This document shows, piece by piece, positions 1 to 8,166 of a stretch of 64,000 bases of DNA. Source of the DNA: Trinickia caryophylli (GTDB lineage Bacteria > Pseudomonadota > Gammaproteobacteria > Burkholderiales > Burkholderiaceae); assembly GCF_034424545.1 (NCBI RefSeq), contig NZ_CP139971.1:1054001-1118000 (forward strand). Direction: 5' to 3'. A program made the translations under genes and the position numbers. The notes under the pieces were generated by a model. It did not search any database. It saw only the letters and a list, made by a program, of their open reading frames with translations, and was not told the origin of the DNA. Numbering within the stretch: the stretch's first letter is position 1; every line of letters begins with the position of its first letter.

Positions 1-168
1 CGTTGGTCGCCCGGCTTGTCGTTCGATCATCTGGCACGGCACGCGGATCTCGCGCTTTATGAAGCAAAGGTCTCGGGGCGAGACCGCGTCTGTGCCTACG
101 AACCGGCGTCCGCGCTCGAGCGCGAAAGCGCGGGTTCCTGCTCGTTGTCGACCGGAACATCGGCGTGA
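1..168 (+). CDS. C-terminal end of a GGDEF (diguanylate cyclase) protein, 5' truncated by the window
   Basis: The first frame is open from base 1 to a TGA at 166-168. It reads the typical end of a GGDEF domain: an 'ADLALYEAK' helix followed by 'SGRDRV', which matches the ADxALYxAKxxGRNRV ending of diguanylate cyclases. About 26 further residues follow without a recognisable domain. Such proteins make c-di-GMP from two GTP. The catalytic GGDEF loop itself lies upstream of the window, so activity cannot be judged. The gene converges on the MCP-like gene at 200-1231 with a gap of about 30 bases. Confidence 0.8.
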   Translation, partial: RWSPGLSFDHLARHADLALYEAKVSGRDRVCAYEPASALERESAGSCSLSTGTSA

Positions 169-199
169 GCGGCTAAACGCCTCGACTTCCAGCAAGCCC

Positions 200-1231
200 T
201 CAATTCCGGGCTCGCTTGCGCACGATCACGCCATACCAGCCCATGCCCTCATAGGTTTCGTAGCCAGGCGTCAGCGCGTAGGCGATCAACGTGTCCGCGT
301 CGGGCCGATAGGCGCCCGCCTTGGGATCGCTTACCTTGAGCGGAAACACTTCTTCGAGCGTGCCCTTCTCGTCGGAACTGGCGATCACGCGTTGGCGCGC
401 GTCGACGAGCAGGCAGCGCGTGCGCCCCCACTCTTCGGGAGACAGGCGTACGCCTTTGACGACGGTCGAAGCCTGCGGCGCCCAGTTGAAGAAAACCGCG
501 AGCACGCCCAGCGGGCGCCCCGCCGTGGCGCCCCCCTCGCGAATGGCGGCGGCGTAAGTGGCCGCGACCGCCCCGCCGAGCGCCGCGATCGGCTCCAATT
601 CGGCCGTTGCATACTCGGCGCCCGAGGCGGACTTCGCCGCAGCCTTGAACCACGCCTTCTGGGAAACGTTCTCCTGCCCGGCCGCCGCATAGCGGTCCGG
701 ACGTCCAGTCGCCACCACGTTGCCTTCCAGGTCGATCACCCAAAGATCGAGATAGACGGTGTAGCTGTCGAGAATCACGCCGAGCCGCTCCGACGCGAAC
801 GCACGGCGCTCGGGTGCGCGATGCGCAAGGCAATCGACGATCGCCGAATCGGTGGCCCACCAGCGCACGTCGCAGGAGCGCTCGTAGAGGTTGCGGTCGA
901 TGATCTCGATCATATTGAGCGCGAGATCGGTGAGGCGCTGCGATTCCTGCCGTTCGAGCTGAGCGATCATCCGGTCGCCCAGGGCGGTCAGTTCGCGGCC
1001 TAGTTCCGCCGTCAACTGCCCGATGCGCTGCGACACGACCTTGACCTGGTTCGCCACGACGGCAAAACCACGCCCCGCTTCGCCAGCTCGCGCCGATTCG
1101 ATCAGCGCGTTGATAGCCAGGAATGTCGTTTCCCGATTGATGTCGTTGATATCCGATACGTTCCCCTTGGCAATGCGGTGTACTTCGCGCGTCAGTTCGA
1201 CAATCTCATTGGCATCAGCCATGATTTCCAT
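200..1231 (-). CDS. Soluble MCP-like protein with C-terminal Cache sensor domain
   Basis: About 343 residues. The N-terminal ~70 residues hold the chemoreceptor signalling hairpin tip ('LAINALIESARAGEAGRGF', then 'AVVANQVK'). The remainder looks like a Cache/PAS-type small-ligand domain ('YTVYLDLWVIDLEGNVVATG'). No membrane segment is visible, and the order (signalling hairpin before sensor, no HAMP) is the reverse of a classical receptor. I chose the ATG at 1231 because GGGG precedes it closely; ATG 1222 and ATG 1279 are alternatives. The role is probably cytoplasmic sensing that feeds a chemotaxis or c-di-GMP array. The neighbouring GGDEF gene is on the opposite strand. Family call good, ligand unknown. 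Confidence 0.75.
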   Translation of the reverse strand: MEIMADANEIVELTREVHRIAKGNVSDINDINRETTFLAINALIESARAGEAGRGFAVVANQVKVVSQRIGQLTAELGRELTALGDRMIAQLERQESQRLTDLALNMIEIIDRNLYERSCDVRWWATDSAIVDCLAHRAPERRAFASERLGVILDSYTVYLDLWVIDLEGNVVATGRPDRYAAAGQENVSQKAWFKAAAKSASGAEYATAELEPIAALGGAVAATYAAAIREGGATAGRPLGVLAVFFNWAPQASTVVKGVRLSPEEWGRTRCLLVDARQRVIASSDEKGTLEEVFPLKVSDPKAGAYRPDADTLIAYALTPGYETYEGMGWYGVIVRKRARN

Positions 1232-1629
1232 GCCCCAATACGTTGAAATGCGCCTTTCTTGTGCAATCGATCGCACCAAAACAATGCAAATCGATCCATT
1301 CTTGTGCCCGCCGGATCTTTTTGTTATCTTTCAACTGCGCTGCCTACCCCAATGTAAAAGCCCCTTCGACGAGGAAGCCACTCGTAAACGGCACCTCACC
1401 GGCAATACTTTAGTTTTTTCGATGACCTATTTCTGTATTCGATGGCGCTCCAATTGCCATTCTCAGTGGCTTATTGCGGGTATTCACCGATAGTCCGTAA
1501 CCGCGAGCTACGGCAGCGATCTTTAAGCAATCCACCCGCAATACCGCAAACGAGAATTCTTATTTCAGCCGATGTCCTGATTGACCTCTTCCATCCAGCC
1601 GATGGAATTGACTCGACAAGGAGAATTGA
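1232..1629. other. Intergenic region, AT-richer than surroundings
   Basis: About 400 bases between the divergent MCP-like and VOC genes. It is visibly less GC-rich than its neighbours and should hold both promoters. A 9-bp inverted repeat (ATTGCGGGT near 1475, ACCCGCAAT near 1535) is spaced too far apart to call an operator. No convincing gene; an open frame at 1442-1642 has no family features. Confidence 0.5.
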
Positions 1630-2034
1630 ATGGAGTTTTTAATCAATATCGATGTAAGCGATCTCGACGAAGCAACGCGCTTTTATCAATCCGCATTCGA
1701 GTTGCGGATCGGCCGCCGTTTCGGCTCGGATTTCGTTGAACTGCTCGGCGGGCCGGCACCCATCTATCTGCTCGCCAAACCCGCGGGAACGGCCACCTCG
1801 ATCGACGCGAGGCATCAGCGCAGCTATGAGCGCCACTGGACCCCTGTCCATCTGGACATCGTCGTCGACGACATCGACGCAGCGGTTGCGCGGGCATGCG
1901 GCGCGGGTGCCCGCCTCGAGCAGCCGGTCCTTCAACGCGAGTGGGGCCGGCTCGCGTTGATGGCCGATCCGTTCGGCCATGGCTTCTGTCTGCTCCAGTT
2001 CGAAGGCCGCGGCTACGATGCCATCGCGGATTGA
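1630..2034 (+). CDS. VOC (glyoxalase / bleomycin-resistance) superfamily protein
   Basis: 134 residues with the beta-alpha-beta-beta-beta layout of a VOC protein: an N-terminal 'NIDVSDLDEATRFYQSAF' strand-helix, a mid-protein 'VHLDIVVDDIDAAVARA' start of the second module, and a closing 'ADPFGHGFCLLQF'. VOC members include lyases, dioxygenases and drug-binding proteins; sequence alone does not give the substrate. The first strand has Asn/Asp where metal enzymes usually have His, so a metal-independent or binding role is possible. A strong Shine-Dalgarno sequence (AAGGAGA, about 1619) supports this start. The gene is monocistronic. Confidence 0.8.
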   Translation: MEFLINIDVSDLDEATRFYQSAFELRIGRRFGSDFVELLGGPAPIYLLAKPAGTATSIDARHQRSYERHWTPVHLDIVVDDIDAAVARACGAGARLEQPVLQREWGRLALMADPFGHGFCLLQFEGRGYDAIAD

Positions 2035-2171
2035 ACCGATCCCATAGATTTTCTATCGTCTGAGCGAAATTTTTGTCGATTGTCGTTTGACGGCGGCTGG
2101 CCGATATTCATGTCCCGTCAGCCCGAGCCAACCCCTGACCTTCAACTCGACTACGAAAGGGACGAACGACA

Positions 2172-3086
2172 ATGACTTTCTCACGCCAACGCCGCGCCCT
2201 GCTTTTGACAGCGGCCGGCGCACCCATGGCATACGCGCTCAGCGCATGCGCCGCGCGCACCGGCGCCGGCACGGCACAGGCGCGGGCCGGTGCCGCCGAT
2301 GCCGCACAAGCACTCGCCGCGCTCGAACGCATAAGCGGAGGCCGGCTCGGCCTCTGCGCGATCGATACCGCGCGAGGCGCAACGCTCGGCTACCGCGCGA
2401 GCGAACGCTTTCCGTTTTGCAGCACGTTCAAGCTCATGCTCGCCGCCACCGTGCTCGCGCGCAGCGTCGAGGAGCCGGCACTGCTCGAGCACCGCATCCG
2501 CTACGCGCGCACCGATCTCGTCAACTATTCGCCCGAAACCGGCAAGCACGTCGACGATGGCATGACGGTTTCCGAACTCTGCCGCGTCACCGTTCAATGG
2601 AGCGACAACACCGCGGCCAACCTGCTCATCGACCTGCTGGGCGGCTCGCAGGCCGTTACCGCCTATGCGCGCGGCATCGGCGATCGCGAGTTTCGCCTCG
2701 ACCGTCGCGAAACGACGCTCAATACGGCCATTCCCGGCGACCTCCGCGACACGACCACGCCGGCCGCGATGGCGCAAAGCACCCGTTCGCTCGTGCTCGG
2801 CTCGGCCCTGCCGGCACCGCAGCAGGCTCGATTGCGCGACTGGCTGCTCGGCTGCAAGACGGGCGACCGCCGCATTCGGGCCGCCGTGCCGGCGGGATGG
2901 CAGGTGGGCGACAAGACGGGAACCGGCGATTACGGCACCGCAAACGACGTCGGCGTACTGTGGCCGCCCGCTGAAAAGCCGCTCGTGCTGGCGATCTATC
3001 ACACGCATACGGATTCCGCCGCCAAAGCGCGCGATGACGTTATCGCATCTGCCGCGCGAATCGCCATCGAAGCACTGACCCGATAG
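2172..3086 (+). CDS. bla: Class A beta-lactamase, PenA-like
   Basis: 304 residues, a serine hydrolase opening the beta-lactam ring in the periplasm. All class A motifs are present: Ser84-Thr-Phe-Lys87 (active site), Ser144-Asp-Asn146, Glu180-xx-Leu-Asn (omega loop general base) and Lys248-Thr-Gly250. The N-terminus combines an RQRR stretch with a hydrophobic segment and a lipobox-like LSAC (Cys26), so a Tat-exported or lipidated enzyme is plausible, as in Burkholderia PenA. The Ambler-69 position is Cys, but the Ambler-238 partner is Gly, so the disulfide of KPC/SME-type carbapenemases is absent. No LysR-type penR/ampR regulator lies beside it. A hairpin at 3108-3131 probably ends the transcript. 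Confidence 0.93.
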   Translation: MTFSRQRRALLLTAAGAPMAYALSACAARTGAGTAQARAGAADAAQALAALERISGGRLGLCAIDTARGATLGYRASERFPFCSTFKLMLAATVLARSVEEPALLEHRIRYARTDLVNYSPETGKHVDDGMTVSELCRVTVQWSDNTAANLLIDLLGGSQAVTAYARGIGDREFRLDRRETTLNTAIPGDLRDTTTPAAMAQSTRSLVLGSALPAPQQARLRDWLLGCKTGDRRIRAAVPAGWQVGDKTGTGDYGTANDVGVLWPPAEKPLVLAIYHTHTDSAAKARDDVIASAARIAIEALTR

Positions 3087-3107
3087 CTGTCGGTGGCGCG
3101 CCGCGGG

Positions 3108-3131
3108 AAGGCGGCGGCGATCCGCCGCCTT
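3108..3131 (+). terminator. Perfect GC-rich hairpin after the beta-lactamase gene
   Basis: A 10-bp perfect stem (AAGGCGGCGG / CCGCCGCCTT) with a CGAT loop lies 22 bases after the bla stop. Only a weak T-rich tail (GTCATTTCTT) follows. It is positioned to insulate bla from the anaerobic gene downstream. Confidence 0.6.
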
Positions 3132-3139
3132 GTCATTTC

Positions 3140-3153
3140 TTGATATACATCAC
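3140..3153. promoter_or_regulatory. FNR/Dnr-type box upstream of the hemerythrin gene
   Basis: TTGAT-ATAC-ATCAC differs from the FNR/Anr/Dnr consensus TTGAT-N4-ATCAA only at the last base. It lies 27 bases upstream of the hemerythrin ATG. That is close, so the transcript would have a short leader or the true start may be downstream. A Dnr-type regulator is encoded at 17845-18546. Confidence 0.65.
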
Positions 3154-3179
3154 GGAGTGAGGGTGTTTCGGCTGCAAGA

Positions 3180-3779
3180 ATGAACATCATTACGCCCGAT
3201 TCCATCCCGAGCATGGCACCCGATCATCCTGACTGTCGCGTCGACCCGGACGGTCCGACGCGAGTTTTGCTTAGTTGCCACGACAAGATCCGCGATCTGT
3301 CGGGCCTGCTGTTGCGGCTAGACGTGCAGGTCATTCATTACGGGATCGACGAGGCCGCAAGAACGGCCGCCGGCGAGATCCTCCACTACTTCGAAACGGA
3401 AGTGCCGTTGCATCATGCCGACGAGCAGCGCGATCTGTTCCCGCTCCTGTTGTCGTTCGGCAATGCGACCGTGGCGCAGGCGCTCGACGCGCTGAAACCC
3501 GAGCATGCCGCCCTCGGCGTCATGTGGCGCAACGTGCGCCCGTGGCTGGACTCGATCCAGCGCCGGCGGCCGTTGCCACGGCCGAAATCGCTCGCGACCT
3601 TCGCCACGCGGTATCCAGCCTACGCCGATCGCGAGGAGCGCGAAGTGTATTGGGCGGCCCGCGAACTCTCGTCGATGCAAGCACGGCAGTTGTTGGAGAA
3701 CATGACGCAACGGCGCGAGGCAGTGGACCCGACGCGTACCGCCGCACGCGCGCCGCGCCGGAAGGCGGGCGCGCACTGA
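3180..3779 (+). CDS. Hemerythrin-like (HHE) domain protein
   Basis: 199 residues. A four-helix HHE cation-binding fold is suggested by His34, His69, the 'LHHADEQRDLFPLL' helix (His78/His79/Glu82), His109 in 'PEHAALG', and Glu152/Glu153 in the last helix. The last helix lacks the usual His, so the di-iron site may be incomplete or use another ligand. Family members bind O2 or NO, or help repair iron centres. The position between an FNR-type box and the NO reductase gene argues for a role in NO or O2 handling. The C-terminal ~30 residues are basic and probably disordered. No strong ribosome-binding site precedes the ATG, so the start is provisional. Confidence 0.8.
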   Translation: MNIITPDSIPSMAPDHPDCRVDPDGPTRVLLSCHDKIRDLSGLLLRLDVQVIHYGIDEAARTAAGEILHYFETEVPLHHADEQRDLFPLLLSFGNATVAQALDALKPEHAALGVMWRNVRPWLDSIQRRRPLPRPKSLATFATRYPAYADREEREVYWAARELSSMQARQLLENMTQRREAVDPTRTAARAPRRKAGAH

Positions 3780-3828
3780 GCCGAGCGTGCAGCGAGGCGC
3801 GCTACCGGACGCCCGCGGCACGCTCGGC
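3780..3828. repeat. Inverted repeat (11-bp arms) after the hemerythrin gene
   Basis: GCCGAGCGTGC at 3780-3790 pairs perfectly with GCACGCTCGGC at 3818-3828 across a 27-base, itself GC-rich, loop. It starts immediately after the hemerythrin stop codon and probably forms the 3' structure of that transcript. No T-run follows, so intrinsic termination is uncertain. Confidence 0.5.
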
Positions 3829-3977
3829 CGCCCCGAAAGCGTGCTGCGCGTATTTCAAGAGCCTGCGACCGATTGGCGCAGCCGGAGCGCCCGCAAGCCC
3901 GCCTTCCGCCGTTAAACATCTATTTTTCCTCGACTTTTAACCACTGTTCGTTTTACCCACCGGCAAGCACTTTCCTT

Positions 3978-4000
3978 TACATGCATCAAATATGCAACTT
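3978..4000. promoter_or_regulatory. Second, imperfect NsrR-type operator
   Basis: TACATGCATCA-A-ATATGCAACTT fits the 11-1-11 NsrR layout (two AANATGYATTT half sites) with about two mismatches in each half. It lies 12 bases upstream of the better site at 4013-4035, so the pair could bind NsrR in tandem in front of norB. Confidence 0.45.
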
Positions 4001-4012
4001 ATCATGCGCCTT

Positions 4013-4035
4013 AACATGTATCTGCAATACATGTT
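4013..4035. promoter_or_regulatory. NsrR-type operator upstream of the NO reductase gene
   Basis: AACATGTATCT-G-CAATACATGTT is a near-perfect 11-1-11 inverted repeat: the outer nine bases of each arm (AACATGTAT / ATACATGTT) pair exactly. It matches the known NsrR consensus of two AANATGYATTT half-sites. It lies about 80 bases upstream of the norB start, and an nsrR gene is present at 20194-20673. Repression relieved by NO is the expected outcome. Confidence 0.75.
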
Positions 4036-4116
4036 TTAGACACGGTGCGGACGGCTGCCTGCCTCGATGGACGGTCTTCCCGCACCCCACCCCCTTGTAG
4101 AAAGGAGAGAGGGAAA

Positions 4117-6432
4117 ATGCACTCCACAAAACGCCTATGGAAATGGCTCGGGCTGGTCTGCCTGTTGTCGTTTTCCATCCTGCTCTGGCTCGGCAGAGAA
4201 ATCTATCTGGTCGCGCCGCCCATACCGACCAGCGTCACCACTTCGGACGGCACGCTGCTCTTCACGGGCGAGCAGATCAAGCACGGCCAGCAGGTTTGGC
4301 TCTCGGCCGGCGGGCAGCAGCTCGGCTCCGTCTGGGGGCATGGCAGCTATGTCGCGCCCGACTGGTCGGCGGACTGGCTTCACCGCGAAGCCGTTCAATT
4401 GCGCGAAAGCTGGGCACAGAAGCAGTTCGGCAAGTCGTACGACCAGCTTTCCGTCGAGGAGCAAGGCACGCTCGACGCCCGCCTGAAGCACGAAATGCGT
4501 ACGAATACGTATGACGCAGGCAATGGCGGCACGATCACGCTGAGCCCGCAGCGCGCAGCGGTGGTCCGCGAAATCGCGACGCACTACGAAAAGCTCTTCG
4601 GCAGCGATCCGTCGCTCGAGAAGCTGCGCGACGATTACGCGATGGCCACGGGCTCCGTGCCGAACGCCAGCGACCGCGAAGCGCTCGCCGCGTTCTTCTT
4701 CTGGTCCTCGTGGGCGGCAACGACCGACCGTCCGGGCCAAAGCGACATCACTTATACGAGCAACTGGCCGCATGAGCCGCTCGTCGGCAATACGCCCACG
4801 GTGGCAAACGGCATCTGGTCGATCGCAAGCGTGATTCTGCTGCTGGCGGGTATCGCCGCGATGGTCTGGTATCACACCGCGCACCGCGATCATGAAGAGG
4901 AATCGACCGCCACGCCGGCTACCGACCCGCTCTTCGACGTGAAGCCCACGCCGTCGATGCGGGCCACGAAGAAGTACTTCTACGTCGTCATCGGGCTGCT
5001 GCTTGCGCAAGTCGGCATGGGCGCGCTGACCGCGCACTATGCGGTGGAAGGCCACAGCTTCTTCGGCGTGCCGATCGCGGACGTACTGCCGTGGGTGGTC
5101 AGCCGCACGATCCACACGCAGTTCGGCGTGCTCTGGATCGCCACGGCATGGCTCGCCACCGGGCTCTATATTTCGCCGTTGCTCTCCGGGTATGAGCCTC
5201 CGCTGCAAAAACTCGGCGTGAACGTGCTGTTCTGGGCGCTGCTCTTCATCGTGGTCGGATCCACGGCAACCGGCTGGCTCGGTTCGCTCGAGCATGCGGG
5301 TTCCGACTTCTCGTTCTGGATCGGCAATCAAGGCCTCGAGTTCACGAGCATGGGCCGCGTCTGGCAACTGCTGTTGTTCGTCGGTCTGATGTTCTGGCTG
5401 CTGCTGATGGGCCGTGCGTTGATGCCGGCACTGAAGAATCGCAATACGAAAGGCCGCGGGCTCATCGGCATGGTGTTCCTGTCCGCCGCCTGTATCGGCC
5501 TCTTCTACGCCTCTTCGCTCGCCTGGGGCCGCAACACGCACTATTCGATGATCGAGTACTGGAGATGGTGGCTCGTGCACCTGTGGGTCGAAGGCTTCTT
5601 CGAAGTGTTCGCCACGGCTGTCATCGCGCTGATCTTCTCGCGCCTCGGACTCATCCGCATCGAAAGCGCCAATCGCGCCATCGTGGCCGAAACGATCGTC
5701 TTCCTGTTCGGCGGGATCCTCGGTACGCTGCACCACCTGTACTTCACGGGCTCGTCCACGGCCGTGATCGCATTCGGCGCCGTCTTCTCCGCTTTCGAAG
5801 TCGTGCCGCTCGCACTCGTGGGTATCGAAGGCTGGCAGACCTATCGCAAGACGGAAGCCGCGCCTTGGGTCCAAAGCTACAAGTGGGTCATCCTCAGCTT
5901 CGTGGCTGTCGGACTTTGGAACACCGTCGGCGCCGGTCTGCTCGGCTTCACGATCAACCCGCCGATCTCGCTCTACTACGTGCAAGGCCTCAATCTCACC
6001 GCCGCTCACGGCCACGCCGCGCTGTTCGGTGTGTACGGCATGCTCGGTATCGGCCTGATGCTGTTCTGCCTGCGCGGCATGTCCGCACGCGAAGCCTGGG
6101 ACGATGGCCTGCTCAAGCCCGCGTTCTGGATGCTCAACGTCGGCCTCTTCATGATGGTGTTCTTCGCCGTGCTGCCGTCGGGCATCTATGAAGCATGGGC
6201 CAGCGTCGCAAAGGGGCTGTGGTACGCCCGCTCGCCCGAGGTGATCCACTCGCCGATCATGCAGGCATTCGTGTGGGCGCGTGTACCGGGCGACCTCGTG
6301 TTCGCCGTCGGGGTGCTCTACCTCGGCTGGTTCGCACTGCGGCTGCTGCGCCGCGTGCGTCCGAGCGCACCGGAGGAAGCACGCGTGCAGCAAGGCGCGA
6401 ACGCGGCCAAACGCGTCACTCAACGCGCCTGA
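4117..6432 (+). CDS. norB: Quinol-dependent nitric oxide reductase (qNOR, single-subunit NorB/NorZ)
   Basis: 771 residues. It reduces 2 NO to N2O with electrons from quinol at the inner membrane. An N-terminal membrane anchor and a ~200-residue periplasmic region resembling NorC (but without a CxxCH haem motif) precede about 12 membrane segments of the haem-copper oxidase fold. Visible ligands, by analogy with characterised qNORs: His488, His539 and His540 for non-haem iron, Glu492 and Glu561 near the site, and His631 and His633 for the haems ('AAHGHAALFG'). The ATG at 4117 follows a strong AAAGGAGAGAGG ribosome site; an upstream in-frame ATG at 4045 overlaps the regulatory region and is rejected. 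Two NsrR-type boxes lie upstream. Confidence 0.95.
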   Translation: MHSTKRLWKWLGLVCLLSFSILLWLGREIYLVAPPIPTSVTTSDGTLLFTGEQIKHGQQVWLSAGGQQLGSVWGHGSYVAPDWSADWLHREAVQLRESWAQKQFGKSYDQLSVEEQGTLDARLKHEMRTNTYDAGNGGTITLSPQRAAVVREIATHYEKLFGSDPSLEKLRDDYAMATGSVPNASDREALAAFFFWSSWAATTDRPGQSDITYTSNWPHEPLVGNTPTVANGIWSIASVILLLAGIAAMVWYHTAHRDHEEESTATPATDPLFDVKPTPSMRATKKYFYVVIGLLLAQVGMGALTAHYAVEGHSFFGVPIADVLPWVVSRTIHTQFGVLWIATAWLATGLYISPLLSGYEPPLQKLGVNVLFWALLFIVVGSTATGWLGSLEHAGSDFSFWIGNQGLEFTSMGRVWQLLLFVGLMFWLLLMGRALMPALKNRNTKGRGLIGMVFLSAACIGLFYASSLAWGRNTHYSMIEYWRWWLVHLWVEGFFEVFATAVIALIFSRLGLIRIESANRAIVAETIVFLFGGILGTLHHLYFTGSSTAVIAFGAVFSAFEVVPLALVGIEGWQTYRKTEAAPWVQSYKWVILSFVAVGLWNTVGAGLLGFTINPPISLYYVQGLNLTAAHGHAALFGVYGMLGIGLMLFCLRGMSAREAWDDGLLKPAFWMLNVGLFMMVFFAVLPSGIYEAWASVAKGLWYARSPEVIHSPIMQAFVWARVPGDLVFAVGVLYLGWFALRLLRRVRPSAPEEARVQQGANAAKRVTQRA

Positions 6433-6448
6433 GGCAAGTCTTGCGAAA

Positions 6449-6475
6449 GCGGCGGCGCAGTATTGATGCCGCCGC
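6449..6475 (+). repeat. Hairpin between the NO reductase and MIP18-family genes
   Basis: GCGGCGGC (6449-6456) and GCCGCCGC (6468-6475) form an 8-bp stem with an 11-base loop in the 71-base gap. There is no T-run, so this is more likely an mRNA processing or stability element, or a partial terminator reducing expression of the downstream genes, than a full stop. Confidence 0.4.
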
Positions 6476-6503
6476 GCTCGCATCTGAAACAAGAGGTGTC
6501 CCC

Positions 6504-6842
6504 ATGACCGCTGCATCGACCATCCATCCGGCGCTGCCGGGCGAAAGCGACGTTCGCGAAGCCCTGCGCTACGTCGTCGATCCGGAGGTCGGCGTCAACA
6601 TCGTCGATCTCGGGCTCGTCTATGCGATCGACGTCAAACCCGAGGCGCTGCGCATCGCGCTGACGATGACGTCGCCCGCATGCCCGATGGGGCAGATGAT
6701 CATCGACGACGTGCATGAAGTCGTCGATGCGCTCACGCCCGCCGGCATGGCAGTGGATGTCGACCTCGTCTGGGAGCCGCCATGGGAGCCCGCCATGATG
6801 ACGGAAGCCGCGCGCAAGGTGCTCGGATGGCCAGACGGCTGA
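6504..6842 (+). CDS. MIP18/DUF59-family metal-sulfur cluster assembly protein (PaaD/SufT-like)
   Basis: 112 residues covering a complete DUF59 domain: 'VREALRYVVDPEVGVNIVDL' at the start, then a 'TSPACPMGQMI' loop holding the conserved Cys, and 'VDLVWEPPWEPAMM' at the end. DUF59 proteins help load or repair Fe-S clusters. Its place directly after the NO reductase and overlapping the next membrane gene suggests cluster protection or metal supply under NO stress; that link is inference. AAGAGGTG precedes the ATG at good spacing. The stop overlaps the start of the NnrS-like gene by 16 bases. Confidence 0.85.
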   Translation: MTAASTIHPALPGESDVREALRYVVDPEVGVNIVDLGLVYAIDVKPEALRIALTMTSPACPMGQMIIDDVHEVVDALTPAGMAVDVDLVWEPPWEPAMMTEAARKVLGWPDG

Positions 6843-7996
6843 ATTCCGCGGCGCCCGCGGGCCCGCGACGCGAGCACGCCGCCGCCCGCCGCAATCCGGT
6901 GCGGATCGCGGCCAAGGCACTGCTTGCCGCGTCGATCGTCGCCACGCTCGTCTGCGGGCTGGCGACGGGGCTCGCCCGGCTGGGCCTCACGCTGCCCACG
7001 CATGCGCTTTCTCGCGCGGCGTGGCACGGCGTGCTGATGCTGCCGGTGTTCTTCGGCGCCGTCATCAGCCTCGAACGCGCCGTCGCGTTGGGCCACGCGT
7101 GGAGCTTCTCCGCCCCGATCGCCGCCGTGCTCTCGGGCATCGCGTTGCTCGCGGGCGCACCCGTCACGCTGGTTCAGACGGGGGTGCTCGTCGCTTCGCT
7201 CGTGCTCGTGGCCGGCAGTGTCGTCGTATTCGCGCGCCAGCCCGCGCTCTATCTCGGCGTGCTCGCGATTGCGGCCGCCTGTTGGAGCGTGGGAGCGTGC
7301 ATCTGGCTCGTGACAGGCGACGCGCTGGCCGCCGTGCCTCACTGGCTGGCCTTCGTCGTACTGACGATCGTCGCCGAACGGCTCGAACTCACTCGCATGC
7401 GTCCGCTGAGGCCGCGTGCGATCGCGCTTTTTTGCGTGTCGATCGTCGTGATGCTCGTGTCGCTCGTATGGGTGAGCGTCGCACCGGAAGCCGGCATCCG
7501 CCTGTTCGCCGCAAGCATCGTTCTGCTCGCAGGCTGGCTCGCCGCCTACGATATCGCACGCTACACGGTCCGGCAGAAAGGACTGACCCGATTCATCGCC
7601 GTCTGCCTGCTGTCCGGCTACGGCTGGTTTGCGGCGGCCGGAGTTCTCGGGCTCGAGGGCGCGCTGCTTTCCGGGCACCCGTGGCACGACGCCGCCCTGC
7701 ATGCGGTGACGGTCGGCTTCGTGTTCTCGATGGTATTCGGCCACGCGCCGATCATCGTGCCGGCCGTCAGCGGGCTGCGCGTGAAGTACGGCCCGCATTT
7801 CTACCTGCCGCTCGCGCTGCTCCACGCGGGCCTCTCGCTGCGCGTGGCGGGCGGAATCTTCGGCGATTTCCCGCTGCGGCGAATCGGCAGCGAAATCAAT
7901 GCGGCCGCGCTGGCTGTGTTTGCCGCCACCTTGATCGCAGCCGTCGCCTCGGCACGGCACGCCAAACGTCAGGAGTACCGAACGAATCGAATCTAA
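6827..7996 (+). CDS. NnrS-like polytopic membrane protein
   Basis: 389 residues with about 12 hydrophobic segments. Histidines occur at membrane edges ('PTHALSRAAWHG', 'HWLAFVV', 'HAVTVGFVFSMVFGHAPI', 'HFYLPLALLHAG'), the pattern of the haem-binding NnrS / DUF-type membrane proteins of NO-responsive operons. NnrS is reported to protect against NO stress without itself being a reductase. The ATG at 6827 lies inside the preceding gene behind AAGGTG, indicating translational coupling. A longer start at 6782 is possible but would overlap more. I am confident of the membrane topology and context, less so of the exact subfamily. Confidence 0.7.
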   Translation: MARRLNSAAPAGPRREHAAARRNPVRIAAKALLAASIVATLVCGLATGLARLGLTLPTHALSRAAWHGVLMLPVFFGAVISLERAVALGHAWSFSAPIAAVLSGIALLAGAPVTLVQTGVLVASLVLVAGSVVVFARQPALYLGVLAIAAACWSVGACIWLVTGDALAAVPHWLAFVVLTIVAERLELTRMRPLRPRAIALFCVSIVVMLVSLVWVSVAPEAGIRLFAASIVLLAGWLAAYDIARYTVRQKGLTRFIAVCLLSGYGWFAAAGVLGLEGALLSGHPWHDAALHAVTVGFVFSMVFGHAPIIVPAVSGLRVKYGPHFYLPLALLHAGLSLRVAGGIFGDFPLRRIGSEINAAALAVFAATLIAAVASARHAKRQEYRTNRI

Positions 7997-8166
7997 CCCA
8001 ACGAGCAGACCGTCGAGACCCGTCGCGTTCGCAGCGAAAACGCGGAACGCACGGCAAATTCCGAACCCGCCGTGGATTCGCTTTGAATTCGCGTTGCATT
8101 ACCGGTAGGCGTGCCGAAGAGCCCACCTATCGAATCACCACCCTTTTGTTTTCACGGAGTATGACC

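Noticed and set aside
1442..1642. 66-codon open frame in the MCP/VOC intergenic region
   Set aside because: No ribosome site, no family features, overlaps the ribosome site and start of the VOC gene.
4135..6516. 793-codon minus-strand frame over the NO reductase gene
   Set aside because: Shadow frame rich in Arg, His and Gln; the plus strand has haem-copper ligands and a strong ribosome site.
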